A stretch of 64,000 nucleotides of DNA from Chloranthus sessilifolius (GCA_021018995.1 CM037585.1:129514791-129578790); one strand, 5' to 3'. Positions 44,560 through 57,615 are shown, numbered from the stretch's first letter. Notes: generated by a model not told the origin, from the letters alone. Made by a program: numbers and translations.

Positions 44560-45755
44560 ATAGACTAAGAGTAGAATCGTCAGACGTATCAAGCATTGAT
44601 CGGCTCAGAAAGATGATCTCCGTCCATGGTTGCGAGGTGGATGGCGTATCTTTGCAGCACTTCTCGGACGACGTAAGGTCCCGCCCAGTTCGGCTTGAAT
44701 TTTCATCTCAGATCGGCGTGGAGGGATAGGAAGATCTTCTTCAGCACGGCATCTCCTACCTTTAGATCTCGACCGCAGACACATTTATTGTAAGCGAGTG
44801 CGATTCACCCTTGGTAAACTTGAGTATGACACAAGGCTAAGAGTCTTTTCTCGTCTAATAAGTTCAATTGTTTAAAGCGAGATCTCTCTCTCTCTCTCTC
44901 TGCTTCAGGTAAGCCTGATTCCATGAGGATTCAGAGCAAGGGTACTTCAACCTCTACTGGTAGGACGGCCTCGATTTCATATACAAGGGAGAATGGTGTT
45001 GCCCCTGTAGCAGTACGGATCGACATTCTGTAGGCCCACAAAGTAAATGACAACATTTCTCTCTAATCTCAGTAGGTGACGACCATCTTCCTGTAGGATA
45101 CGGACGACCGTCTTATTTGCAGCCTCTACGACTCCATTAGTTTGAGGCTGATAAGGTGACGAGCGATGGTGCTTGATCTTGTATTGCTCGCAGTAGGCCT
45201 TGATGCGCTTATTTGCAAAGTTGGTGTCATTGTCCGTGATGATATCTTTGGGTACTCCAAATCGGCACACAATATTGAGAAACTTCTCGACGTGACTGGC
45301 CGTGATGTTTGCATACGACACTGCTTCTACCCACTTAGTAAAGTATTTAATAGCGACGAGGATGAATCAATGTCCGTTTGATGCTTTCGAATGATCATTC
45401 CGACGATGTCAAGGCCCCAGGTAGCAAATGGCCAAGGAGTGGTCATGCAGTGATGATTGATGGCAGGAGCGTGTATTAGACTGGAGTATTCCTGAAACTT
45501 GTAGCATTTCTGAACATATTTACAGCAATCTGATTCCATAGTGGTCCAAAACTATCCCTATCGTAGAATTTTCTTAGCGAGCATGTGACCGCTAACGTGG
45601 GCCCCGCATATTCCCTCATGGATCTCCTTCATGATATTGATTGCTTTACTTTCTGTAAGGCACCTGAGCAAGATGTTATTGTAGGATCGCTTGTAAAGGC
45701 ATTCCCCACAAATGACGTAGCCTGCCACTAAACGTTGAATGGTTCGCCGGTCCAT
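44560..45755 (-). pseudogene. pol: Integrase (Tat-C)
   Basis: Zinc-binding part: IHEGICGAHVSGHMLAKKIL and CCKYVQKCYKFQ. Catalytic part: ATWGLDIVGMI (first D), DIITDNDTNFANKRI (second D) and YQPQTNGVVEAANKTV (E). The C-terminal part to about 44560 reads in broken frames ([34 protein letters not shown]). Several stops separate the pieces. Confidence 0.85.
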
Positions 45756-46063
45756 CTTGGACGTACCCTCAGGAAAAGTTAGTGTCTTGAAAAAATTCTT
45801 GATATCTGAGAACCAAGGTGGCTCATCATCAGGCTTTGTAGGTTCCTCAATCTAGAGGCAGAAGGCAGGCTCATTTCTCTGTTCGATCATGATCGGCTTC
45901 ATCTCAACACCATACGAGATTTCTACCATTGACGCCAAAGTGGCTAATGCGTCGACAAAGCGATTCTTTATTCGGGGACATATGAGAATGTCACGTTTTT
46001 TAAACAAACTATCAGATCCTCGAGGTGCTCATGGTAAAGGATCAGTTTCTCGTCCTTTGTCTT

Positions 46064-46474
46064 TCAGTCACCATTCGTTTGGCATATGATCAACTGCGAG
46101 TCGCTAAACACTCGAAGGTGAGTTACATTCCGATCGAGAGCTGCCTGTAGGCCTGCTGCACAACCTTCGTAGTTGGCCATGTTATTAGTGCAAGGGAAGT
46201 TAAGTTTGATAGAGACTGGTACGTGGGATTCTTTCGACAAAATCAGAATGGCGCCAACTCCCTGACCTTCGGCATTTGTTGCCCTGTCGAAGTGCATTAC
46301 CCATGATTCTTCTGCTTCCTCAGTATCATCGCCCACCATGAACAGGATGCCTTCATCAGGAAATTCGATTCTCAAAGGTTCATAATCTGGTAAAGGATTG
46401 TCAGTGAGATGATCAGCGAGTGCTTGTCCCTTGATCAACTTCTGAGTGACATACGTGATGTCAAACTCAGACAA
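46064..46474 (-). pseudogene. Archaeal-type second RNase H (aRH) (Tat-C)
   Basis: FDITYVTQKLIKGQALADHL is the end of the first RNase H tether. Then VMHFDRATNAEGQGVGAIL, NNMANYEGCAAGLQAALDRN and LRVFSDSQLIICQTNG form a ribonuclease H fold of the type found after the usual RNase H in Tat elements. The acidic residues D, E and D are at the expected places. Confidence 0.85.
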
Positions 46475-46543
46475 TAAAAGCTTCTATCGTGCGGTTCGCC
46501 CAGTGAGAGCCTGCTTCTCGAATAGATATTTCAGCGGGTCCAT

Positions 46544-47725
46544 TCAAGTCAGGAGTAGAACAGCTTGGGATAGCAAGTAATGGCAAGGCCTCTGAGTAGC
46601 CCATACAAGAGCCAGGCATACTTTCTCCATATGAGAATAGTACGTCTCATAATCAATAAACTTCTTGCTCAGATAGTAGATGGCCTGCTCTCTTCTTCCC
46701 GTCTCGTCATGCTTCCCTAAGATACATCCCATCGAGACTTTTGTCGTTGAGAGATACATCAAGAGTGGTCTCCCCGGCTCAAGTGGTACCAAAATAGGTG
46801 GGTTAAGGAGGTAGCTTTTGATTTTATCGAATGCTGCCTGACAATCATCGTTCCATTCAATGGGTGAATTCTTTCGAAGTAGCTTGAAGATCGGCGTGAG
46901 GATTGGAGTTAGTTATGCAATGAATCGACTGATATATTATATTCTGCCTAAGAACCCTCTAACCTCTTTCTCAGTAGATGCCGACGGCATTTCTATGACA
47001 GCTTTAGCTTTGACTGGGTCGACCTCGATCCCTCTCCTACTGACGATGAATCCCAACAGTTTTTTGAACATAGCACCAAATGCGCACTTCTGTGGATTCA
47101 AGCGTAATCTGTATTTTCTCAATCTCTCAAACAGCTTTTGGGGGTTTACCAAGTTATCACTTCGCTCCGATAACTTGGCTATCATATCATCGACATACAC
47201 TTCAATTTCTCGGGGCATCATGTCGTGAAATAGTGCAGTCATAGCTCTCTGGTACGTTGCACTGGCATTCTTCAGCCCAAACGGCATGACTCTGTAGCAA
47301 AAGGTTCCTCAAAGAGTGATGAACATTGTCTTCTCTCGGTCTGCCTCTGCCATCTTAATCTGATTGTATCCCAAGAATCCGTCCATAAAAGAAAGCATCC
47401 CGTGCTTAGCAGTGTTATCGACCAAGATGTCGATGTGCGGTAATAGAAAATCGTCCTTTCGGCTCGCCTTGTTCAGCACAGACACAATATTGGCTAGCCA
47501 CTATGGGTACTTGGATACCATGAGAAACCCCGCGTCATACTGCTTAATGACCTCGTCTTTGACTTTTAACATCCACTCGGGTCGGAGACGTCTCAGCTTC
47601 TTCTTAATCAGCTTCATATCAGGGTAGAGCGGCAACTCATGCTCAACCAAATTGGTGTCTAGACCAGGCATGTCCTTGTACGACCAAGCAAAAATGTCTT
47701 GGTATGATTGAAGGAAATTGATCAT
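46544..47725 (-). pseudogene. pol: Reverse transcriptase and RNase H (Tat-C)
   Basis: DIFAWSYKDMPGLDTNLVEH, IKKKLRRLRPEWMLKVKDEV, PFGLKNASATYQRAM, IEVYVDDMIAKLSE (catalytic Asp pair), LRLNPQKCAFGAMFKKLLGF. RNase H: GCILGKHDETGRREQAIYYL and ETYYSHMEKVCLALVWATQR. Pieces are in different frames, and the palm motif LDG(Y/F) region near 47290-47500 is damaged. Confidence 0.87.
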
Positions 47726-47933
47726 GCTTTTTATTTCTTCAGGGGACAGTGACGTTTCGATTTTGGTAACTTGAGGAATCTCCTCAGTCCCTAGATTAGC
47801 GTCCTCTGTTTCTTCGACAATAGGGTTGGGTCATGCTCAAAGTCGACAAACCGGCCAAGGAGCTCATTGGGGAGACCTCCAAAGGGATATCCTCGTCCAG
47901 ATTCGTAACTCCTACCTCTTCTTGTATTTCTAC

Positions 47934-48150
47934 AGGAAAGGGGTCGATTTTACATGGGACGGGTATTTTAATTAAGGCATCTTTTTATGGGATTTTATTT
48001 AAAATTTTAAATGATAATATTTTTAGACTTTGTATATTTTTAATATTTTTTTGATTTTTCTTTTCTTCGAAGACGGACCCTTGGCAGCGAGAGTCTGTGT
48101 ATATACAAGGTATTGCCTATAAAGGGCTTATCTCACTTTTTATAGGTTTT
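47934..48150 (-). other. Candidate Ogre-type intron between protease linker and RT (Tat-C)
   Basis: Between the G-patch-like linker (stop at 48140) and RT lies AT-rich DNA. It has a possible donor GTGAGATAAG near 48140 and an acceptor TTTCCTGTAG at about 47934-47943. Ogre elements are known to have a spliced intron at this place; the exact ends here are uncertain. Confidence 0.4.
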
Positions 48151-49505
48151 TTTTTTTTTGAAAATGGGTGTCGAATTTTAGGCCACTCCCCGCTTCCAGA
48201 GTTTGGGGCAAAGATGCCCAGTTGCGTACCTGAGAGGCCGCTCTTTTAACTGGTGGGATGGAGGGTGCTGACTGATACGGCTCTTTGGAGTTAGACTCCA
48301 TCATGTTGATCCTAAATTCGTCTGAGATTATGTCCTCCAACGTTAACACAATTTTGTGGTGATTCATTACAGGGGGAGTTTGTTCAAGTACGGATCGTCG
48401 TTCCTCAAAGAGGGATAACACAGCCAAGTCTATTTCCAGGCTGGGAAGGGTGATGTGAGAATTGGTGGGGTGAACCGGTGCTGCAAGATTGTGTGGAGTT
48501 AATTGGGTTACCCCATTCCGATCAATCTTTACAACCCCGGCACTCACGAATGAGTCTCTAATGTGAGGCCTGGGATGGGATTTTTCCTCTATGTGTATCT
48601 CCCTGGCTCTTGTTGCTGCCGTTATGGGGACTTTCTCCTTAGCCTCCCTAACCTCTTCTTCCGTGAGCTTGTAACCTAACCCGAATCGAACTTTCTGACC
48701 TTTGGCTGTGATGGGCTCTCTTATGCCCTGTAACTGGGGTCCCAGCCCCTTTCCTCTTTGATAACCCCACTTTTGGAGCATGGCCACTGTCGCTACCATC
48801 CCACATTCAATTTTTGAGATGATGCCCTCGATGGGCTCTGGGAGTACTTGTTGATACTTCGTACTCAAAACTGTGGAGGTCAACATCCTCAGCTGTGCGG
48901 CACGTCCAACACCTTGAACTTTTCAACGTTATTGGTGGCTTTTTCCTTCTTGTTGTGCCCCACACCAATGATGGTGATTATCTTATGCCCGACAGCAAAC
49001 TTGAGCTTTTAATGCAATGTGTGGATGGGATTGCTCCAACTTCATACAACCATGGGCGCCCTAACAATAGATTGAACGAGGATTTAATGTCCATTACTTG
49101 AAACAATATGGAGAAGGTCATTGGCCCAATCAATAGCTCAAGGTCAACTTCTCTCATTATCTCTCTTCGTGTATTGTCAAAACCTCAGGCACTGGTTCTC
49201 AAGGGTCTCAACATGCATGGATCTATACTAATCTTGGTAGCGGTTCTCAGCGGGCATATATTTAGAGCAGACCCATTGTCAATCAACACTAGAGGGATTA
49301 TCATATTTTCGAATTCCACAGTAATATTAAGGGATTTGGAGTGACTACTTCCCTCATCCGATAAATCGGCATCCGAAAATGAAATTGCATTTGGAGCCAT
49401 AACTTGACCAATTATTTGTCCAACTTCATCAGGGCTCACCTGAAGTGATACATGTGTATTCTTTAACGCCCCCGTTAAAGCTTGAAAATGAAGTGGGAAC
49501 GTCAT
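48140..49505 (-). pseudogene. pol: Protease and G-patch-like linker (Tat-C)
   Basis: 49505-49185: protease with LIDNGSALNICP (D-N-G-S form of the active site). A shifted stretch (LLIGPMTFSILFQVMDI, LLLGRPWLYEVGAIPSTLHQ) is typical of Tat protease. 48886-48140: a 248-codon open frame with MLQKWGYQRGKGLGPQLQGI, which resembles the glycine-rich G-patch seen in Ogre-like proteases, and a long acidic tail. Confidence 0.8.
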
Positions 49506-49649
49506 TAATAGATCTCATACAGTGATGTGAGCTGACATCCTTCTCAACTGAGTCTATAGTATATGTTCTCGACTCATTTTTTTAAAAGGATTAACAGCAC
49601 TATCTTTCTTTCCCTCTAGTTGGGCTTGTGCTGCTACTGGTGCTTCCGA

Positions 49650-52600
49650 CTATTTAGAAATCCTCCGGGATCTGGTTACAAAGTCCACTGCCCCTTCTCT
49701 GTTGCTACCAACGTTAACATCCGTTTGCTCATAACTTAGTGGGACCTGATGAGGATTATAGGTTGCTCTCGAAATTTGAAAAGGAGTGGCTGCCGGTAAC
49801 TGATGCACTTGTACTGATGACTCCGAAAGGGTGGGTAATTCTTGGTTCACCTCAGTGATAGATGGTTGGGTGGCAAAATTGGGCCAGGTTAGGGTAATAA
49901 GCTTTGTAGGTGGTTGCACTGGGGGTAATGGGATAGGAGTGGGCCATTGATAGTTGATAGATGATGGTGGGGGAAGGGGGGCCTGATGGGCTATTGAGAA
50001 ATTGATGGGGGTGGTGGTATATGGTTGATATGCATTTATGTGCACATAATTGACGGGTGTGGGTGATATAAAATAAGCCCTAAGATCTAAGGGTTCAACT
50101 TGTGGTGCTGGATTAGGAAAATAGTCTGATAAATTCAAGGGTTCAATCACCCTGATACTCCTTTCTTCGCAATCTCTTTGCAATGGCGCCACATAACTCT
50201 CCCGATCGCTGATATAGTCCGACGGGTCAAATTCAAATTCCTCCTCACATTCTTCTATCATCCCGATGGTGGGTCTGGGACCTGCTCCTCTGGTAGGATA
50301 TGGGGGTAATAACACCTGATGAATGTTTGCGTGCTTGTTCACTTGAGAAGGTGCAAATGGAATGATTTTCCTGACATCAATTAAATCTTAGCTCGCGTGC
50401 TTTAATGGAAACCAGCGATCAGTCGGGGTGATCCAGACCCTGATGGAAATTACAGTGAGTATTAGGGTCATAATTCTTCGGGATTGGGTTAGGAGGAGGT
50501 TGCGGTTGACGAGCAGTAACTAATCCCTTTTCTACTAGCAAAGGTAGAAGTACATTCAAAGATTTCCCTAGGGGCGTAAAAACTCGATCGTAGCGGGCTC
50601 TCCTCTGCTCCAGAGTCATCTGCATCCCCTGTCCATTCCTTGTTCTCTGCAACGGCTCAATTCTGACTGGTGTTGGTTGGGCTGCCTTGAATTGGAATGG
50701 AGTTATATTATTATTGGGCCTGGTGTTGACAATGTTCTGGACATCGGCCCCTGCTCTCTTCTCGTTTCTCTGCTCTAAGAACCTAATAACTCCACTGGTT
50801 CCACTGGGTATATTTTTGCTCAGGCGACCCTCCCTGATAGCATCTTCACAACGATTTGTATTCCTTACCAGGTCAGCGAAGCTGGACTGCTGCTGGTACA
50901 CTAGAAAGTCTGAGATCACTGGTAAAGTATTCTTAGAAATCATTTCTATTTGTTCGTCATCAGGTATCATGTTTCTAACCTGAGATGCCAATGCTCTCCA
51001 ACATCCCAAATAATCGCTAAAAGTTTCATTCAAGTTCTACTTCAAACGGGCCAAATCTGACTTGTGCGGTTCAATGTCTATGTTGTAGACATATTATTCT
51101 TGAAATAAATGCGTCAAGCCCTTCCAGGTCTTTATCATAGATGGTTCTAAGGACGTGAACCATCTCAAGGCCGGACCAGTCAAACTTTTCTGAAAGACCT
51201 TTATTAATAGTCTGGCATTCCCTCCATACTAGCACATGTCCCCACAATAAGACTTGAGGTGTGCTACGGGATTGCCGGTGCCGTTATACTTGTCAAAAGC
51301 CGTCATTTTAAATTTGGGAGGCAAGGAGACCTCAGCGAACAAACATAAATCTGAGAAGTATGTGGCGTGGATTTCAGCACCACCCATCTTCAACAATTGC
51401 TTCTGAATTTTATCTAATTGCTCTTTCAACTGCTCTGATTCCTTGGATATGGGGGCCACCTTCTCAGCAGTTGGTTGGGCTTCACTCTGGACTACCAAGG
51501 GATGAGAAATTATAGAAGGGTTAAGGCTGGTCAATGCCTCAGCATAAGCTCCACTGTTCCTAATCTCTTCCTCTTCATATTGCTAGTCTACATAATGTGC
51601 AGTGAGGGCAGGATTCTCTTGCTGGTATTGGATGGGCTGAATGGGAATGGCATGAATGGGGGTTGGGTGAGTCCATTGGAGGTGAGGGAAGGTTTGTTGC
51701 GTGATGGGATGAGTAGAAGTCAGATTTTGGAGTGGGGCCTAATGAGGCTATTGAGCATAGGGAAGGCTTGGAACTGACTTTGGGATGTTGGGATATGGGT
51801 GAATTGAGGTTGATGTAAGGCATTGGTTGAGCTGGGTATGGGGGTTGTGGGTGAGTGAAAATTTGAAGGAATTGTGAAGGGTATGGGTGTGAGGCTTCAA
51901 GGGTAGGGCCTTGTTGGGCTTGGGTGTGGGCCATGAATCCTTGGGAGGGTTGGGCTATGATGGTTTGGCCCATGGGTCCTTGGGAAGTTTGGGCCATAAA
52001 GAAAGAAAGATGTTAGTAGTACTGTTAAAAAAAAAATCAAAAACAGCAAATATAAAGAAAGAAACTTTTTATATATATGTGAGCTACTTACAGAAATACG
52101 AAAAGAAAACTAATTACATCAAAGAAATTTCTAGGAAAAATCTAGACACACACTAAACTAAGACACTGGCAGCAATGTCCGAGATAAGAATTCGTCTTCG
52201 ATAACTGTTGGTCCTCGGCTTCTAACTGCCTTCAATCAAAGTCTCACATTTCTTCCCACCAAAAGCATATCCATGCCTTTGTAGGGTCGCCTCCCCTCCT
52301 CTTCTTTAGAGAGGGCATTCACATCTTGATGGGATCTCCACTCCAAGCACTGTCGAACTCTCCCCACTGCCCTTCCAAATCCCTCCCTGATTTATCAACT
52401 GCACTATTAATGCAATTATGAAAAGAAGTTGAGGAGAGTTGGAAGATGACACATCTCAGCCCCCCATTCAGCCTACACTACTCTCATGCGAAGATTTGAC
52501 GAAGAGACTATAGAGTTGGGAAGGGGGAACTATGAGCAATGGAGATGGTTGGCGGGGAGATCAAGGATGGGATGGGAGATGATACTGGAAATTGTAGCTC

Positions 52601-52860
52601 ATCCTTATCGTATAGGAAGTCGCATTCTGGGTGGGTTGTATGGTTATAAAGTGGGTAAATGGGATCTTGCGATCAGGTTTGGAATTTCGGTTAGGTTTAG
52701 GGTCAATGGTAGTTTTGGTGGATGATTCAGCATCAAATACAAATCATTGGCGTTTCAAGTTTTGTACCTTCTGTTGTACAGCCAGGAGCTCTGCTCTATG
52801 TGTTTCAAGAATTTGATCGAGTCTTTTGCTGAAATTACTTGGGTTATGTTCTTTCGTCAT
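49650..52860 (-). pseudogene. gag: gag (Tat-C)
   Basis: A Tat-type Gag in pieces. 52860 starts MTKEHNPSNFSKRLDQIL, followed by non-coding-looking DNA. 51997 has repeats of GFMAHTQAQQGP type, rich in Gln and Pro. 51534-50419 is the Gag core: PPKFKMTAFDKYNGTGNPVA, LTGPALRWFTSLEPS, NETFSDYLGCWRALASQVRN, SFADLVRNTNRCEDAIREG. 50342-49650 is the proline-rich tail (EEFEFDPSDYI). Single stops divide the core. Confidence 0.8.
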
Positions 52861-53540
52861 GGGGGTGTAGGTTAAGGATGGAGGAAGAAGAAAGGTTTTA
52901 GGGTGGTTTTGGTTAATGCATGGGTATAGATTTATAGGAAAAAGTATTAAACTGTCACTTTAAGTAATTGTCTATGTTTAGGTTCCTAGGCTAGGGTGGT
53001 TGGGAAGTGATGGAATTGAATGCATTTCAAGTCCGTTTCTTATACAAATTTTAATGGGTTTCACTTCCAATGCTCCCTATAAGACTGATCACTAGGTTCT
53101 CCTGTTCCCCAGAATTGTCGTTAGCCATTCTGGATAACTATCTCGAGAATTTATGACTAGAAAATCATACTCACTACGACTGGACTCTAAACTCACGAGA
53201 AATCGCAAATCCATACGCTTCAATTGATTAAAAATAAAGAAAAGAGTCTTTACGATTAGTAATATTTTATAAATCGTAGAGGAATCGTTTCAAAAGTATT
53301 TATATATGTTACATGTGTTTGCTATGGGTGAGTCAGTAGCTCGACAGGTTCAGAAGGAACTTTAATAATGATCAAGGGGAGTTGATGTGGCTCTCATAAC
53401 GATATGTCCTCCTGGGTTTCCAACTGACCATGGGGAAGAATAGTTACTCTCTCGTGCTAACCGAATTGGTTAGACGCTCAACCTGAACTTTTAGTAATGT
53501 AATGGATTCCAGGAGATTTTGGAGTAATTGCGCTTGAATA
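52861..53540. other. Tat-C leader and junction with Athila
   Basis: No coding signal. 53108-53128 may be a decayed primer site, and 53130-53340 the end of a 5' LTR. The exact joint between Tat-C and Athila lies between about 53300 and 53500. Confidence 0.4.
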
Positions 53541-53554
53541 TGGCCATGTTGCAG

Positions 53555-54489
53555 CTAGCTTTCGGCTAATTGCGACAGGGCTTCCTCAATGTCAGTGTGG
53601 TATTGGGTCTGTGTGGGGAAAAATATAGGAGAGAGCTGAGGAATTTTCTTAGTTAAGTCGTGGTTAGGTTCATAGGCTTCTCCTTGTTGAGATGTTGGGT
53701 GCGATTTTACACCCACCAGAGATTGAATTTTTGTCTTCCAAAGTTTTAATTTTGGGAGCCAATTCATCATTGTCTTTAACTTGTATAGTCCTCTCTGCCT
53801 AAGATGTATACTCCTTGAAGTCTCAAATTCAATCTCACCCGGTGTTTGGCATTGCACTGGTTCCTCGTAAAGTTCTCAAAACGTTTCCAAGCTGCCTCAG
53901 CAGATAGAGTACGAAACATTCCTCCACAGGCAACATCAATTATGTGCCGAGTTTTGTCATTTAGACCTTCATAGAAAGTGAGGACTATTTGCCAACGGGT
54001 GACTTCATGATGAGGACACCTATATAAGAGATCGTTAAGGCGTGTCCACCCCTCTTGGAGAGATTCATTCGGAGATTGATGGAAAGTTCTAATAAGATAC
54101 CGGATTTGATTTGTTTTGTGTATTGGGAAGTATTTCAGGAGGAGTCCTCATTCCAAGTCCTCCCAATTGGCGAACAAATTATGAGGCAAGGAGTGTATCC
54201 ACTGCTTTGCCTCAGCTCTAAGAGAATATGAGAAAAGCCTTAGACGAAGAGATGTTTCTGGCAAATTTTTTATTCGAACAAGGTTGCACACTTCTATAAA
54301 CTGTCTTAAATGTGAATAAGGGTCTTCATCCCTCAGTCCACGAAATATTGGAAGTATTTGAAGCACATTGGGTGTGATTTCAAAAGTCTTATTACTGGTC
54401 ATAGGGGTAATTGTATGCATGGGGGAGGTGTAAGAGGTGTTAAAGCATAATCCCCCATCGTTTGTCATGTTCTGACTATAGTGTATCAT
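53555..54489 (-). pseudogene. gag: gag (Athila)
   Basis: ITPNVLQILPIFRGLRDEDP, HLRQFIEVCNLVRIKNLPET, LRLRLFSYSLRAEAKQWIHS and LPHNLFANWEDLE are the Gag core of the Athila lineage. The rest, to 53555, is broken by frameshifts and ends with a linker (MMNWLPKLKLWKTKIQSLVG). Confidence 0.82.
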
Positions 54490-54750
54490 ACTGATATAGA
54501 CACTTATTGTATTTTGGTTTTAATATTATCTATTTTTTATTTTAGCAAGCAGAGAGAGACAAATCTGAGTTTCTAATTCCTGGGGCTCGCAGAAGTGTTG
54601 AAAATATGATCCGTTACTCCGAATAAACCTGCAAAAGAGTAAGAAGTGATCAAAGAAAAATAAAAATATAAAGAAATATAAAAAGATAAATATTGGTTTC
54701 TAAAATAATGAAAATATTATATAAAAATAGAAATAAAGATAAATTTCGCT

Positions 54751-54768
54751 TCCCAGGCAACGGCGTTA
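54751..54768 (-). promoter_or_regulatory. Primer binding site of Athila, tRNA-Asp type
   Basis: Sense TAACGCCGTTGCCTGGGA, six bases from the LTR end; close to the Athila site TGGCGCCGTTGCCGGGGA with three differences. Confidence 0.85.
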
Positions 54769-54774
54769 AAAACT

Positions 54775-56311
54775 TGATCGACTTATTCTATGTATATATA
54801 ATTAAATTCAATTCAAGCCTTAACTTATTGTAAGCGCACAATGAAAATTATAGCGTAGCGATAGGATCATTCCCACAAGAAAATGATTATCTTATATAGA
54901 TCCTTATATTCCTTTTTTCAAAGTTTATATTTATCTTGTAAGGTTCTAAACTACTTGAGAAATATGAATAAAGAATGGTTCTTAATCTAAATTGCATAAA
55001 AGTAAATCCTAATCCTCCTTCAGATTGAGGTCGTCAATCTCAATCTTTAGCTATTGGATATTTATAAAAATAAATAGTACCGTTACACCGTATTGCAGTC
55101 TTCTAGAATTTGGGTGTCAATCAGAAACTAAAATCCTTTAACACAAATTTAATCTAATCAATAATTTCCTAAAATCTAGGCATCAATCAAATTCGAGAAA
55201 ATTGAAGATGGAAAAGTAAAAATCGTTACACTAATCTGTAAATTCCAACCTGAGTCGTCAATTTAAATCAAAACTTGAAAATATTTACAAAGCAGTAAAT
55301 AAAAGAAAATAAAATCTAATCCAGAAAGCAAAATAAATATATCTTTCACCCATCAGACGCAGTCGTCAATTGCTTCTGAGAAACTAAGATATCTAGAATA
55401 ATCTTCAGCACCCAATAGAAGCCATCAATTGCTCTTGAGAAACCTCTAATATTTAATTTACTCTAACTATTTTACACTACTGATAGGAAGAAAATCCAAC
55501 CTCAGTCGTCAATTGATGTTGAAATTCTTCGATGCTTATTCCTATGCCGAGCCCTCTTATTTATAGATCATAAGGAGTCAGTTTACAAGTTCTGAATCAA
55601 ATAAAAGAAGTAAAAACTATTCTAATATAACTATACTTCTAATTTCGTCTTTTCCTTGCTTTCTTTAGTTGATGCGCTTCTGGAATGTTCTTTAATTTTT
55701 AGCAGCAGAGTCCTTCGAAGTATATCTTCATCAATCTTCTTAGATTCGTGATCAGCTGAACTTCTAATTCTAAGAGTCTTATAATTCTGTTCATGGCGGT
55801 GATAGTTCTCACGTGATCAGCAGCAATAACAGTAAATAGGAAAGCTTCTATTTTTGAAAATCGTAGATAATAATTTCTTCTAGTATAGCTTCTTTGGACA
55901 ATCGTAAATCATGATTTTCTCTCTTTTCATGGCTTTCATATTGGACGATTTTCTATTCAAACGATTGTTTTTTCTTTTGTATCGTCGTTATTCTTTTGTC
56001 GCTTCTGAAGAATCGTCTTTTTAAATAATCATAAAATTGTGATTTCTTATTTCTTTCTTTCTTCTTTTACTTCAGCAGTAGTGCAAAATCGTTAAATACG
56101 ATTTCTCACCTTTCTTATATTGGCGAATCGTCTTTACACGCTCAATCATCATTCATATTACTTTTTGAGTTCATTTTAATGAATATTAACACTTAGGCTC
56201 TTTTTTACTGTTTATCTTTAATATTTGCACATCAGCATCTTATTAGTAACAAACTAAAGTTTGGCATCACTAAGTTAAGGTTGATAAAATGGTAAATTAT
56301 GTGACTGATCA
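54775..56311 (-). repeat. 5' LTR of Athila (1537 bp)
   Basis: Bounded by the primer site on the left and by the copia-2 protease on the right. The first 934 bp pair with 32003-32928. The outer 600 bp are rich in the short motif AATCGT/ACGATT. Confidence 0.88.
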
Positions 56312-56316
56312 GATAA

Positions 56317-57615
56317 TAATATGACATGTAAAATAGTTGAAAAAGAGAGTATCAGAATAAAGATGCATGATGAGGTTGTGAGAACATTAACCGATATACG
56401 TCATGTTTCGAAACTGAAGAAGAACTGCATATCGCTTGATTCATTAAACTCCAATGGGTTCAAGTTTGCAGCTCAAGGTGGAGTTTTGAAGGTGAAAAAG
56501 GGATTTCTGGTTGTGATGAAAGAAGAAAAGGATTGGAACTTTTACTTTCTATCAAGGAGTACAGTGAAAAATTGAACTGCGGTATCTACATCAGATGATA
56601 GTGATTTGTCCTCTACACAGTTATGGCACATACGCCTAGGGCACATGTCAGAAAGAGAGATGACAAAATTAAGTAAGAAGGGCTTGTTGAAAGGTGTAAA
56701 GGCTAGAAAAGTTAACTTTTGTGAGCATTGTATCTTCGAGAAACAGTGTAGTGTTAAGTTCAACACAGCGGTTCATACTATAAAAGGCACGTTGGACTAT
56801 ATAAATTCATATGTATGGGGGCCTTCAAAGGTTCCTTCTAAAGGTGGTGTCAGATATTTCATCTTCTTTATCGATGATTACTCTCGGTATATATGGATCT
56901 ACATGATGAAAATTAAGGATAAGGTGTTGGAAATATTCAAGAGGTGAAAAATATTGTTTGAGAACCAAACTAGAAGGAAGGTTAAGCTGTTGAGAACTGA
57001 TAATGGTGGTGAGTACATCAGTGGACAGTTTCAGGAGTTTTGTGAGGAGAACGGTATTGTTAGGCACTTCACGATGAATAATACACCGTAACAGAATGGG
57101 ATAGCAGAACATATGAATAGGACTCTACTTGAAAATGCAAGATGCATGTTATCCAATGCGGGATTGGGTAGAGAATTCTTGGTCGAAGCAATCAGCACAA
57201 TGTGCTATCTAATGAACAGATCACCATCTATAGCAATAAAGTGTAAGACTCTGATTGAGATGTGGTCAAGGAAGCCTGCAGATTACAGTGCATTGAGGGT
57301 CTTTGGTTACATAGTCTACTATCATTTCAAAGATAGTAAAATTGACCCAATGAATAAGAAAGTAATTTTCTTAGGGTATGCAAATGGTGTGAAAGGATAC
57401 AGGTTATGGTGTCTTGGGCAGAATAAGGTTGTGAACTGCAAAGATGTAATATTTGATGAATCTGTTATGCAAACTTTTAGTAAATTGATCATGAAAATTG
57501 AAGAGGTGGCGGAAGATCAGTTTGCGATGGAGTTAGAAACTCATAAAGTTATTACATCAGAGAAAAGTGTAGAAACAGTTGAGAGAGAGCCACCCAAAAT
57601 TAAGGAATGTTAGAA
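56317..57615 (+). pseudogene. pol: pol: protease end and integrase (copia-2)
   Basis: MTCKIVEKESIRIKMHDEVV continues the protease region. Integrase: LWHIRLGHMSEREM and CEHCIFEKQ (HHCC zinc site), GGVRYFIFFIDDYSRYIWIY, LLRTDNGGEYISGQF, NGIAEHMNRTLLENARCMLS and ALRVFGYIVYYHF. The first catalytic Asp, normally in HSDVWGP, is Tyr here (NSYVWGPS). Stops at about 56573, 56945, 57090 and 57612. Confidence 0.9.

Larger units (their letters stand above)
43200..53340 (-). mobile_element. Tat-C: Tat/Ogre-type element, gag to integrase
   Basis: Sense runs high to low: a short piece of possible 5' LTR with TATATAAATAC (53285 region), a decayed primer site near 53108-53128 (GACAATTCTGGGGAA), leader, gag, protease, G-patch-like linker, RT, RNase H, a second archaeal-type RNase H, integrase, and a 3' untranslated region with GCGCTCTTTCGGGTTTTCAC repeats. 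Double RNase H is diagnostic for the Tat branch. Its possible LTR piece does not match the Tat-A/B LTR, so it may be a different family. Boundaries are approximate. Confidence 0.7.
32003..56311 (-). mobile_element. Athila-like Ty3/gypsy element nested in copia-2
   Basis: 5' LTR at 54775-56311 (sense starts TGATCAGTCACATAATT), then a tRNA-Asp-type primer site and gag. A partial 3' LTR lies at 32003-32928. The flanks are GGTAA (31998-32002) and GATAA (56312-56316), a 5-bp duplication with one mismatch. Removing the insertion and one flank copy keeps the copia protease frame. Protease, RT, RNase H and integrase of Athila are missing; Tat/Ogre sequence fills 32929 to about 53340. Confidence 0.85.
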
